Below are positions 22,400 to 33,639 of a stretch of 64,000 nt of DNA, in pieces (positions within the stretch are counted from its first letter, which is position 1; each line of letters starts with the position of its first letter). The notes beneath the pieces were generated by a model. That model did no database searches. It worked only from the letters and a program-made list of their open reading frames with translations, and was not told the DNA's origin. The position numbers and the translations under genes were made by a program. The DNA lies in NCBI RefSeq assembly GCF_018991925.1, contig NW_024756966.1:372001-436000 (forward strand). The letters are read 5' to 3'. Source of the stretch: Homarus americanus (lineage: Eukaryota > Arthropoda > Malacostraca > Decapoda > Nephropidae).

Positions 22400-22790
22400 C
22401 CTACACCCACGGACACTGCTAATTTGAACAACCCGTTGGCTACAGCGTTTCCGCTTCGAGGGCGCCAAAAAGTCACACGAGGACAACTAGAAAGGTGAAT
22501 TACATCCATAACGAGAGCTGCAGTAAGGCCGTGTATTGAATATAGCCGGAGGGTGTTAACAGAATAGCTCAATTTATCAGGGTCTTTCACGCGACTTTGA
22601 CCCTTGAGCCGGGAGGCTTTAAGGGCCGTGTTGGATGTTTACAGTCGCTTTCGGCCATGTCGGATGCGTTCGTAATAAATTTATTCGCATGAAAATCACT
22701 GTCGATAATTGTTACAAAGTTGCTGCCGCATGCAGGCGACACAGCAGCTTCTGGTGGTGGTAGTCCCCGAGCTGTTCCTCTTATGACCAC
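22400..22790. other. high-complexity block, possible conserved element
   Basis: About 390 bp with balanced composition and no simple repeats, including CGTAATAAATTTATTCGCATG near 22670 (cut here to its core AATAAATTTATT, a 12-bp palindrome) and CCATGTCGGATGCG. Both strands have short open frames but no start, stop or splice context that convinces. Could be a regulatory element or an old transposon. Confidence 0.3.
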
Positions 22791-23135
22791 AGTGTTAATT
22801 TTTGTTTTTAGTTTCTATCTACAGTATAAACGTTTCGTGTTATTCTTAACAAACTCTTATCAGTTATTCTACACTGTTACAAATCAGGAGATCCGAGTTT
22901 TTCATTGGACAAAGGAGAGCGCTCAGACGTTTCCTTCGTTTTGGGGAAATAACTTTTTTCTTCCATATAAACGACACTTAAAAAATATGTAGTTTATACC
23001 TTTTTCTTAGATTGTGTAAACCTTCCAGACATTATGCTTTACCAGTGGTGTGACTCTCAGAACCACCATATCTTTATTAAACTTACCACCCAGTAAACTT
23101 ATCCAATTGCAAGATACTGTTGCACATCCAATAAA

Positions 23136-23136
<1 letters not shown>

Positions 23137-23204
<68 letters not shown>
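23137..23204. repeat. (GT)n microsatellite
   Basis: Uninterrupted TG, 68 bp. Confidence 0.97.
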
Positions 23205-23207
<3 letters not shown>

Positions 23208-23488
23208 ACTAAGGGAAGAGTCTTGTGTGTTTCATGTGTGTGTGACCAGAGGAGCGTCGTCAGCTGCTGAGTCTGGTTGTGTCATGGCGGTGTCTACAAG
23301 AACGTGTCCGGTGATGTGATGGATTGATAAGTGAGAATATATTGTTTGTCTTTCATATTTTTAACTCACAGTTTTTCATGGGTTAATTAACAGCAGTATA
23401 GAAGAAGAGTAACTATGGGTGCATTGATTTGTTCATTTATTCATGTTTGTAGTATCGTATATAGATCGAATATTCTAATGAGAAGTAA

Positions 23489-23640
23489 GGCAGAAGGGCA
23501 GGATGAGTTAGAGAAGGGCAGGATGAGTTAGAGATTATAGAAGGGCAGGATGAGTTGGAGATTATAGAAGGGCAGGATGAGTTGGAGATTATAGAAGGGC
23601 AGGATGAGTTGGAGATTATAGAAGGGCAGGATGAGTTAGG
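23489..23640. repeat. 27-bp minisatellite
   Basis: Units of AGAAGGGCAGGATGAGTTGG plus AGATTAT. Five or more copies, the first two shortened. Confidence 0.93.
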
Positions 23641-24470
23641 AATTCTCTTGAGATATTGAAGTCACCCTCGTACTGCAGATTTTGTTTTTGATCTGTATTT
23701 CTTTGTCGTTTCCACCAACCTCACGTCCCTCGTTGCCTCAGTTCTCCTCTTCTATCACCTTGGGTGTTGATATATACTGTGCAGTTTACAGTGTCCAGAA
23801 ACTCAGGAAGCAGCAGGATATTAAATTTATTTGACTAACAAGACAAGTGCGAGAATATTGTATTGTATTGAATTTTCATATGATTTTTTTCCTTTCTGAA
23901 GTGTGTGTTCTACACAGCACGTGTTACCTCTTTCTACCAGGCAGTAATTGGGTACCTGGGTGTTAATCGATATGCAAATCGTGTTCCGGGGTAATGGTTA
24001 GCCAGTGCAGTTGATGAGTCGTCCGGTCTTCTTGGATTCTTCCTTGACACTGGGCCATACAGGCTGATGCAGCTCGTTATTGTAGGGCGTGGTGGTTGTG
24101 TTGGCAATAGCTATAACACCTTAAAAAAATTCTTGCTAGGCTCAGGCCAGCATCGGACACGAGGGCCAACCATTATATACCAGTATATTGTATATGCGTG
24201 TGTATAATAACTTCATCCCACAATTCAGAACACTTGGTGAAGACGAATGAATCTAGTTTAATTAGTTGATTTCGTGGGTGTGGGGAGCGAGGTCTGGCCA
24301 CACAGGCCATAAATAATGTGGCCGGGCCAAGATTTTATGGTGCAAGTAGTTTGTTGTTTAAGAAGCAGCAGCGGAAAATAACCTCGCAAGATTTTAATTA
24401 CTTTTTTTACTTGTAATTGTTGGAAGAATGCACTTAAGGCACACACACACACACGCTGTGGCTTCCTCCA
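23641..24470. other. non-coding DNA with a dispersed-repeat fragment
   Basis: Bases 23935-24000 read TCTACCAGGCAGTAATTGGG then TACCTGGGTGTTAATCG, a word order I associate with an abundant decapod dispersed repeat. Recognition is from memory and unverified. No open frame. Confidence 0.3.
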
Positions 24471-24702
24471 GGCTCGAGAGATCCCTTGCCTGATACTCCG
24501 TGTTTATATTGCCCTCACTCAAGGTTCATTTTTAAGAATTTGCCGCAAGTCAAGGAAGTTGTAATTAAGGAATAGAATAGCGATTAGGCTCGAGAGATCC
24601 CTTGCCTGATACTCCGTGTTTATATTGCCCTCACTCAAGGTTCATTTTTAAGAATTTGCCGCAAGTCAAGGAAGTTGTAATTAAGGAATAGAATAGCGAT
24701 TA
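24471..24702. repeat. exact 116-bp tandem duplication
   Basis: 24471-24586 and 24587-24702 are identical by eye, head to tail. The unit is not internally repetitive. Perfect identity means a very recent event or an assembly duplication. Confidence 0.95.
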
Positions 24703-24842
24703 CGGGATGAAAAATGCTGACATATCGGATTATTGAGTTCATCAACAGCGATATATCGAGGTAATGATATAACATTAAGTGTCTTAAATTATGTGTTTAT
24801 AAGTATAGGTAATACGGTGGTGGCTTATATCTTTAGGCACAC

Positions 24843-24845
<3 letters not shown>

Positions 24846-24888
<43 letters not shown>

Positions 24889-24890
24889 CC
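24846..24890. repeat. (CT)n(CA)n compound microsatellite
   Basis: CT run to 24881, then CACACACAC. Confidence 0.95.
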
Positions 24891-25017
24891 TGAAACTATT
24901 TACAGTAATTACCTTATCTTGCACACTCATGGTAATTAAGAAACTGTGGAGTTCATTGTGTCTTAACTTCCTCGATTAGTCTTACCCACAACCTGTTGCT
25001 TCTTACGCTGTACATAA

Positions 25018-25682
25018 TGAATGATGATGATGACGACGACGGTGATGATGATGATGATGTTAATGATGATGATGACGACGACGGTGATGATGATGACGGC
25101 GGTGATGATGATGATGATGATAACGGCGGTGATGATGATGATAATGATAACGGCGGTGATGATGATGACGACGGTGATGATGATGATGATGACGGCGGTG
25201 ATGATGACGGCGGTGATGATGACGGGTGATGATGATGATGATGATAACGGCGATGATGACGACGGTGATGATGATGAATGATGATGATGACGACGGTGAT
25301 GATGATGATGATGATAACGGCGGTGATGATGATGACGACGGTGATGATGATGTGATGATGATGACGACGGTGATGATGACGACGGTGATGATGATGATGA
25401 TGATGATGACGGTGATGATGATGACGACGGTGATGATGATGACGACGATGATGATGATGATGACGATGATGATGATGATAACGGCGGTGATGATGATGAC
25501 GACGGTGATGATGATGATGTTAATGATGATGATGATGACGACGGTGATGATGATGATGATGATAACGGCGGTGATGATGATGACGACGGTGATGATGATG
25601 ACGACGGTGATGATGATGACGACGGTGATGATGATGATGATGTTAATGATGATGATGACGGCGGTGATGATGATGATAATAA
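25018..25682. repeat. GAT/GAC satellite-like array (about 660 bp)
   Basis: GATGATGATGACGACGGT-type units of 15-21 bp with variants ending TAACGGCGGT. It gives the longest open frame in the window (285 codons, minus strand: Ser/Pro/His/Ile) and matching Asp- and Met-rich frames on plus. All three frames of both strands are nearly stop-free, which is a property of the repeat, so I reject coding. Confidence 0.95.
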
Positions 25683-25689
25683 AGAACAT

Positions 25690-26560
25690 AATGAATATAT
25701 TAATAAACACAATAAAAATACCACACAAACATAATAAAAGTGGCAAATAGTAAATAGATGAATAATAATGATTATAATGACACTTAATATACCTTTAATG
25801 ATGATAATACTCATTCTCAATTATAACACGCAACCTATTAGAGCATTTACCTGCCACAGCCGTCGAGGAAGGAAGGAATTGGTTGGCCTCGGTTGACTGT
25901 CTGAAAGAATCAAAGAGGGTTTAATCTAAAAGTTAATTTGGCTCCGTGACCTTTCCGCTCCGCTAATTATTCTCTGGTTGAATTTGGAGCCTCGTAATGA
26001 GATACAAGTCAGTCATTAACGGGCCCCGGAAGCTGATTAGGTTCTGAAGTGTGAGAGCAAGAGAGGGAGGGAGGGAGGATCTTGTGGTGTGTGCGTGTGT
26101 GTGTTGTGTTTTGGCGTGTTTGTTTCAGGTTTGTTTGTGTTTGTTTTTTTATTTTGTTTGTGTGTTTTTGTTTCTGGGGTTTATTTTATTTTTGTTTCTT
26201 TGTTTTTGTTTTGATGCTGGATGTATTTGTTAAATTTTTTATATGGTGCTTTTTTTTTTGCTTTTGTTTGTTTGTTTACTAAAATATATCTCCCTAATTA
26301 GCATACCTCAGTTGGCTCGCCATAGAGGACAGGTGACTTGTTATGTAATCTAAACAAGGTCATCGAAGGTTAAATATATTTAGATAAACTAAAGTGGCGC
26401 TTGATTGCTTGTGAGAGGAAATTAGATTGCATGAAGTAAGTTTATTAAGACGTCTCGGACATAAACACGTACACACGTTAAAATATTTGGTCTTTGTTTG
26501 CAATTAAGTGCCATTATGGAAGAGAATTAATTAATATTTTTATTTTTTACTTTTTATTTT
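25690..26560. other. non-coding DNA, T/G-rich at 26080-26280
   Basis: TTTGTTTGTGTTTG-type low complexity at 26095-26280; otherwise mixed sequence. No gene. Confidence 0.45.
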
Positions 26561-26570
26561 AGTTTTTAGT

Positions 26571-26628
26571 GTTAGGTTTGGTTAGTTAGATTAGGTTAGG
26601 TTAGGTTAGGTTTGGTTAGGTTAGAATA
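26571..26628. repeat. interstitial TTAGG-type array
   Basis: GGTTAGATTAGGTTAGGTTAGG with GTTTGG variants; plus orientation. Confidence 0.9.
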
Positions 26629-26807
26629 GATCGATTGTAGAGTAATTTTGCCATTCTGTTTTGTTTATATTTGACGAGTTGAGATTGGAACTGGTGGTGT
26701 CATCTCTATTATTATTTCACTTCCATGTTTATTTTATTTATTATTTTCTGTTTATTTAATTTATCCTTTGTATTGACTTATTTAAGGGTGTTCATATTTT
26801 CTCCCGT

Positions 26808-27185
26808 GTAGGGGCGGGGCGGGGGTCTATAATGCGGTGTGAGGCGGAGGAGGGTGTTGTATGGCGGTGATTGACGGGGTATAGGGTAGGGCTGGGTGTC
26901 AAGGTGTGGGGCCCTGGGTGTCAAAGTGGGGTCCTGGGTGTCAAAGTGGGGTCCTGGGTGTCAAAGTGGGGTTCTGGGTGTCAAGGCGGGGTTCTGGGTG
27001 TCAAGGCGGGGTCCCGGGTAAGGCAAGGTGTCACGACGAAGTAGGTGACGGGGCAGGATGTTCAAGATCTTCGTGGGGGCGAGATCCGGGGCGGGATAGG
27101 GTGTTACGGTGGGGTCCGGGGCGGGGCGGGACGAGGTGGGGAGGGGTTTTCACGGTGGGAGCGGGGCGTGGGTGTCCCTGGCCCC
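26808..27185. repeat. G-rich block with a 20-bp minisatellite
   Basis: Bases 26898-27020 are six units of GGTGTCAAAGTGGGGTCCTG with small changes. The flanks are GGGGCGGGGCGGG-like (26811-26825, 27116-27135), giving GC-box-like words and G-quadruplex potential. The Gly/Arg-rich open frames follow from this composition. Confidence 0.85.
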
Positions 27186-28519
27186 GCGACGCCTCATCAG
27201 CTCTATATTACGTCGGTAGATTGTCATAATCAGGGAAATTTACGCCAAATGAGCATGAGGCGGCACTTTACGGAGCCCGTTCGTGAACAAGAGCCATTTG
27301 ACAAAAAAAAAATATTATCTGCTCTTCCGTGCTGTACAATGTGGGAACGCTCCTCAGTGTTGTGTGTATAGGTGTAGTAGTTTTTTTGTGCGTAGTTCGC
27401 GATGTTTACGAGGCTCGCTATTATATACGTGGTTTACTTTTGTTAGTGTGGTTCACTTCTATCTTGCGTGGATTTTATTTTGGGGGGAATTAATTTTACT
27501 TGGATTTTATTTACGTGGATATTTTTACTTGCATTTTCACGTCAATTTTTTTTTTTTTCAATCTTGGATTCCCCAATGTTGTACTTTCGTGTGTCTCTTT
27601 TTTCCCCCATTTGGGTCTTTTTACGCACATTTTCTTAATAGTTATAAGACCTTCACTGCATTATTAACAAACATTCGTATTAATTAACTTTGATATCATT
27701 ACCAATCATTAATCTTTATTGTCATTTACCTTGATATCATTATGACTCATTAACCTCTATATAACCCGTAATAACCCCGATATCATTAACTCATTAGTCT
27801 TCATATAATTAACAAATAAACTAACCTTGATGCCGTAATTAGACGTCACATTTGATACCATTACCACTAATTATTAACTTTTTCATTAAGAGATTTTTAA
27901 CCTTCCTATCATTACTAGACAGATACGTGTAATGTTCCGGATGACATAGACTTTATATATAAATTGCAAAGACTATGACCAGTACATAGATTCTTTATGC
28001 ATTTAACTGATGCAAAAGAACTTCCACAATACCTTCAGTTACATGATTGAACTTAGTTAAGGTTTCTGGTTATTAAGATTAGAGGTGTATCAGTAAATAT
28101 GCTGAGACGCCAAGCCTGAATATATTATGTTACTAGTGTACTGAAAGAAGAAGAAAAAAAACTGCTAGGTGTACTTGTCGACCGGGTGTGTACTGTAGCA
28201 GGGTGTAGCAGTGTTAGTGTGTAGTACAAGTTGCGAGTAAAAATTTTGACAAAAGATACAAAGGAAAGATTGACTTAACTAATTCAAACTAATGTTGTAC
28301 CGAGTCGTGCATCGCGTGAGGTGACCCAATGAGAAGGGAGAGAGAGAGAGTATTGTGCCTCTGAAGTGGTTTAGTATTGAACACATTCCACGATTTCAGG
28401 CTGAAGTTTCGTGTAATGGTTCAACGGGTTAAATTTAGCACTGATAATGCTACACCCCCTACTGGCTGGTGACCTGAGCTTGTGTCATTGTCAAGTCGTG
28501 TGGTGGTAGTGATAACGAC
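27186..28519. other. non-coding DNA with a degenerate tandem region
   Basis: Bases 27670-27880 hold about five diverged units around TTGATATCATTA / ACTCATTAACC, spaced 45-60 bp. The rest is AT-rich unique sequence. Confidence 0.5.

Positions 28520-28582
<63 letters not shown>
28520..28582. repeat. (CT)n microsatellite
   Basis: Uninterrupted TC, about 62 bp. Confidence 0.97.
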
Positions 28583-28584
<2 letters not shown>

Positions 28585-28905
28585 GTGTCCACTCTAACCA
28601 GGCTGTTTGTTGAGTTATTATTTTGTAAATTTCCTGATGGGGGGATAGAGAAATCATGGCGGAGCTCCATCATGGCGGAATTATAGTGTGTCTTCATTAA
28701 TAATACCTCTGGCTGCCTCGTAAATAATGGTAGCCAACCCGAAATAATTTGTGAAAAATTACTGAATAATTTGCATGCCGGAGTGAGCAGCTATTGGGTG
28801 TGTGCTTGTGACAGCTGAGTGGAGGTTACAAGGGGAGTGATCAGGGTAATTTGTCTTAGGTGTTTCCGATGTCACCGTGACCTATTTTATTGTCACTGTC
28901 CCAAT

Positions 28906-28906
<1 letters not shown>

Positions 28907-28970
<64 letters not shown>
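28907..28970. repeat. (GT)n microsatellite
   Basis: Uninterrupted GT, 64 bp. Confidence 0.97.
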
Positions 28971-28971
<1 letters not shown>

Positions 28972-29131
28972 TTGGTGTTGTCTTACCTGTTACCTGCACA
29001 TTATAATATCTATCATTAGGTTTTGTTTTATCTCGGTCAACACTGTCTTTGTCTTTAAGCTCTCAAGTCTCTTAGATTATATCACGTCACTGTAGAAAAA
29101 GAATTATAATGTTTAAGAGTTAATGTGATTT

Positions 29132-29228
29132 AAGTTAGGTTGTGTTATGTTATGTTATGTTGGGTTATATTATGTTATGTTATGTTATGTTACTTTGTTA
29201 TGTTAGGTTGTGTTATGTTATGTTATGA
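29132..29228. repeat. (TTATG)n pentamer array
   Basis: GTTATGTTATG units with GGTTGTG, GGGTTATA and TACTTTG variants. A/T-changed relative of the TTAGG pentamers. Confidence 0.9.
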
Positions 29229-29651
29229 GTAAAATTTCTTATTGTTGGAAAGTGTTTTTGTGTGTAGTTGAAAGTCTAAACCTGATTATGTTAATATTGT
29301 ATGTAGTAAACAAAGATACTATACTAAGACGGTCTCCCTCACCCGAAGATTAGTTTCAGTCAGGTCAGGTTATTATTCTTTCAGGTAAAACTGACGCAGG
29401 TGTTTACTCTCACACCTTGGTTACACACACACACGTCCATTTGGATTTTTCTTATTATTATTTAATTTTTTTAAGGTTAATGTATTATGTAATTGATTAA
29501 GTGTAATATTACAGTAGGTAGGTGAGGTTTAGTTGTCTCTTGCTGTAATGTAATGTATTGAGCCGTTCACCTGGGATTTATTTACATATTTCTTTATTGT
29601 TCTCACATGTATCTGACCATTCCTCCATTATGAACTTTCACAACTTACCTC

Positions 29652-29752
29652 TTTACAAAATGACCGATTATTTAAGGTCATTTTGCACTGGGATTTGGGG
29701 CTTGATTGCAAATTGACCGGTCTCTTTGCAAAATAACCGATCTCGCAAAAAA
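29652..29752. repeat. repeated CAAAATGACCGAT motif, direct and inverted
   Basis: CAAAATGACC at about 29656 is followed 9 bases later by its exact inverse GGTCATTTTG, then by direct variants GCAAATTGACCGGTCTC and GCAAAATAACCGATCTC. Four related copies in 100 bp, two forming a hairpin. Confidence 0.7.
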
Positions 29753-30130
29753 TAAATAATACAGAAACGTAACATATTGTATAAAATGCTAAAACATGTT
29801 TACTCCTTCACACTTATGAGGTTCACGGGTAAACATCTCACACATCGTTGAAATGTTTTGGACAAGACAACGTATTGTTCTTTATTCGTGTCGTGTTAAG
29901 TTATATGAAGGCGGTGACGGCGTGGGAAGGTGAGGTCGAGCTTGGCAGTGGGTGGGGGCCGTCCATGTGCCATCTACCCACCCGCCCGCCCACTGGTGTG
30001 TCCTCATTCACCTGCTCCCCCGCCCCTTTGTATACACTCCCCACCCTCATCCACCCACCCTTGATGTCTGCTCTCCCCACTTATCACTCACCACAGTCTC
30101 CCACTCCCCCACCCACTTGCTTAAACTCTA
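29753..30130. other. non-coding DNA, C-rich at 29965-30120
   Basis: CCACCC/CCCACC words dominate 29965-30115 (open frames of Pro/His/Thr are artefacts). No gene. Confidence 0.45.
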
Positions 30131-30181
<51 letters not shown>

Positions 30182-30530
30182 CAGGGAAGGAGGGAGGGAG
30201 GATAGGCGGGAGCGAGATAAGCGGCTATGATAGGTGGACCTGTAAGGATGAGGGATAAGGGCGGGAGGGGTGACGAAGGTAGGGATGGGGGATAGGTAAG
30301 GAGATAAGCTAGACTGACAGGTAGAGAGGGAGGGAGGGAGGGAGGGAGGAAGACGGAGGGAGAGATGGAGTCCAGACGAGCAAGTAGGGAGGTAGGCAAG
30401 ACTGTCAGGTAGAGAGGGATGGGGAGTATAGGCGGGCAGGGAGAGGGAGGGAGGGAAGCAAGACAGGAGGGGGGAAGGAGGAAGACGAGGGAGAGAAGGA
30501 GGGAAGGAGTTACTGACCGAGTGATGGACG
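30131..30530. repeat. (GA)n tract and purine-rich block
   Basis: Pure GA at 30131-30176, then GGGAGGGAGGGAGG-like purine DNA to about 30510, including (GGGA)n at 30327-30350. Confidence 0.93.
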
Positions 30531-30806
30531 CCTCGGACCCACTATACAACACTACACCTCAACCCAACGGGGAAAAAAATGGCTCGGCAAAACATATAAA
30601 CTCTTTGTCATGCATTCTGTCAGTCAATAGGACAAGTCCACAATAGCGGGAGGAGTATTAGTGGAGGGAGACAGCCGGGCTACGTGCACCAGATGAGGGG
30701 GAGGGAGGGAGAGAGGGAGAGGGAGGAAAAAAGAGAGATAAATTCATATAGATCACTTGTGAGACAGGGTGAGCCTGGCCCGACCCCCCGTGGTGAGGAA
30801 CCTGTC

Positions 30807-30910
<104 letters not shown>

Positions 30911-31025
30911 CGTAAGAAGTATGATGTCCTTATATACATTCATTCACGCACGAGCTGAGAGACTTACTCACAAGCCGAATTCACCAACGTGTAGGATGCA
31001 AAGTGTAGTAAGTGTGTGTGTCGCC

Positions 31026-31028
<3 letters not shown>

Positions 31029-31056
<28 letters not shown>

Positions 31057-31057
31057 C
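31029..31057. repeat. (CA)n microsatellite
   Basis: Uninterrupted AC, 28 bp. Confidence 0.95.
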
Positions 31058-31159
31058 CCTAGGTCAAGATCTGACCTCTTAAACCAGTTGTCTCACTCCA
31101 CCCAGGGTCTACCTCACACACACTCCACCTTCCCCAACACTTGCTGTCTCCTGGCGCCG

Positions 31160-31520
31160 CACGAGTTGCCATTGGCACCTATCGAGAGATTTGCCACCTC
31201 ACCCCAACATACAAATTGCCATTAGCACCGACACTATAACTTGCCACCTCCATCCAAACTACCTCGTACACAGACCCTATTATATATTCTGCCATTTCAC
31301 TCTTATTAAGTATTCAAATTGATACTGGCCCCCATCGTGAAATTTGCCACCTCAACTTAACGATTGACATGGTAGCCATCCAATACGTGTCGCCGTGTCA
31401 TCCTATTAATTCTACTAATTGCCATCTACATTGATCGGAAAACTTGCCATATCATTCCAACCACCGCCATACATGTTGCCATCCACACCACCTCTGCCTC
31501 GATACCTTACCTTGCCATAC
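31160..31520. repeat. degenerate TTGCCAT/TTGCCACCTC repeat
   Basis: TTGCCA(T/C) recurs about every 30 bp (31166, 31190, 31217, 31240, 31350 and on), with CACCTC after alternate copies. An old tandem array. Confidence 0.6.
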
Positions 31521-31544
31521 TACACCACCCATCAACAACACCCC

Positions 31545-31690
31545 ACCATCAACCTTCTTTCCTTACTTCCCCCCCATACCCCCAACCCCCCTCTACTCCT
31601 TCTTTAACCCCTACAACCCCTTCAGTTTCTCCCCTACCCCCTCTCTCCCTCTACCCCCTCTCCCTTCTCTTTCCCATTGGTACATCCGGT
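31545..31690. repeat. polypyrimidine-rich stretch
   Basis: CCCCCATACCCCC/CTCTCCC words; no gene. Confidence 0.75.
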
Positions 31691-31772
31691 TGGTCTCAAG
31701 AGTGTTACAAGGTCACAAACATCCTCTTCCTCCTGCAGCTCCCCCTCCTCCTCCTTTGCCCTATTTTCGAGG

Positions 31773-31822
<50 letters not shown>

Positions 31823-32344
31823 ATAATAGTAATAAATAATGATTGTAGCCTCACTTATCCATGACTTACTTCACCCCAGAGAATAAGTATTACCCCCATA
31901 AATCATTTTCACAAAATATCTTCATGAAAAGTTAACCGTTACAAAACTATTTATTTTCTCTTAACCTTTTCCCTGTTGTCTTGTTCTATCAGAGACTGGT
32001 TAAGCACCTCCCCAGATTATCTTGAATTTCGTTGCTTTACTTACTTTTTCTTCCTCCCCAGAAACTCCCCAACCCTATAGACTAAGGTGAGTGCCCCCTT
32101 AGGAATTAATTTTGTCTCTCTTGGAGCCCTTAGCGACGTGGAGAACTCCCTCCCCTGAGAATTAGTCTTGGTATCTCCCTAAACAGCCTTCAATTGCCCC
32201 CAGAGAATCCGTCATCCTTTAAGAATAATCTACAGTTCCTCCAGAGAAGCATTAATATAAATTGGTCTCAAGAGTGTTACAAGGTCACAAACATCCTCTT
32301 CCTCCTGCAGCTCCCCCTCCTCCTCCTTTGCCCTATTTTCGAGG

Positions 32345-32394
<50 letters not shown>

Positions 32395-32833
32395 ATAATA
32401 GTAATAAATAATGATTGTAGCCTCACTTATCCATGACTTACTTCACCCCAGAGAATAAGTATTACCCCCATAAATCATTTTCACAAAATATCTTCATGAA
32501 AAGTTAACCGTTACAAAACTATTTATTTTCTCTTAACCTTTTCCCTGTTGTCTTGTTCTATCAGAGACTGGTTAAGCACCTCCCCAGATTATCTTGAATT
32601 TCGTTGCTTTACTTACTTTTTCTTCCTCCCCAGAAACTCCCCAACCCTATAGACTAAGGTGAGTGCCCCCTTAGGAATTAATTTTGTCTCTCTTGGAGCC
32701 CTTAGCGACGTGGAGAACTCCCTCCCCTGAGAATTAGTCTTGGTATCTCCCTAAACAGCCTTCAATTGCCCCCAGAGAATCCGTCATCCTTTAAGAATAA
32801 TCACAGTTCCTCCAGAGAAGCATTAATATAAAT
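31691..32833. repeat. near-exact 572-bp tandem duplication
   Basis: Unit 1 (31691-32262) and unit 2 (32263-32833) run head to tail and match base for base by eye, apart from the length of the internal (CA)n (31776-31820 and about 32346-32392) and one indel near the end (AATCTACAG versus AATCACAG). Non-repetitive parts carry CCCCAGA-type words. Recent segmental duplication or an assembly artefact. Confidence 0.95.
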
Positions 32834-33010
32834 CCCAGAATTTCCTTGACTCCCCTTGCATAAATGTAATTGCAATCCCTCCTTCCCCAGAAAACGTATA
32901 GAATATTATTTGTACCCCAGAGAAACCTTAAAGTTAATCCCCAGAATCTCCTCACCCCTTAAAACTAATCTTAGTGCCCCCAGAGAACTTTTAAAACTAA
33001 TCCCCCAGAG
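32834..33010. repeat. degenerate CCCCAGAGAA repeat
   Basis: CCCCAGAGAA / CCCCAGAATC / CCCCCAGAGAG recur every 30-40 bp with TTAAAACTAATC spacers. The same words appear inside the 572-bp unit, so both derive from one old tandem array. Confidence 0.6.
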
Positions 33011-33240
33011 AGACTCACACTATAAACCACGATAGCCATAAGACCGGAGGAATTTCGTCCAATTGTTTACCAGTTTACGGCCAACAGATTACTTCTCGCG
33101 ATTTGAGAAATGAATACTAATCAGCGTGAACGTCGCGTCGTAAAACGGGTGATTGGGGCCCCGAGTGCGGACCCCAGGGCCCCGTGGGAGGGAGACGAGG
33201 ACTCACCTGATCAAATTCACTTAACTTTATGGCTGGACGA
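33011..33240. other. high-complexity block, possible conserved element
   Basis: No simple repeats; CpG-containing (CGTGAACGTCGCGTCGTAA) with GGGGCCCC. No coding frame recognised. Confidence 0.28.
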
Positions 33241-33639
33241 GAGATGATTGTTATTTGGACTGCTCTGGGGGTCACGTATAAATCCCTATGTCAAGGTGCT
33301 CGCCTCGACGGTGACGGTGGTAATGTACTGTACATATTATATTCCTTTATGAGACGACTGTATGGCCGCGTTTATTCAAGGCATCTTGTAGTTACTTACA
33401 CAATTGGTTCATTATTATCTTTATTTAATACGAAAGAGGCCCTGGTTATTGGTACAGAGGATTTTTTTTTTTTTTTACATTCTTATGTTGAAAAAATAGT
33501 GAGTACGCCTTGTGAGCACTATATTATTTATTGTGTAACTGTTATGTTCACGGACAAAGATCAATATTAAACATTAAGAGTTTTATGGTGATCACAGTTT
33601 CAGTGACTGGTGATATTTTTAACGCCATGTGTCAAAACA

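Noticed and set aside
24963..25820. 285-codon open frame on the minus strand (Ser/Pro/His/Ile-rich)
   Set aside because: It is a translation of the GAT/GAC array. All frames there are nearly stop-free and no start context, domain or non-repeat coding segment exists.
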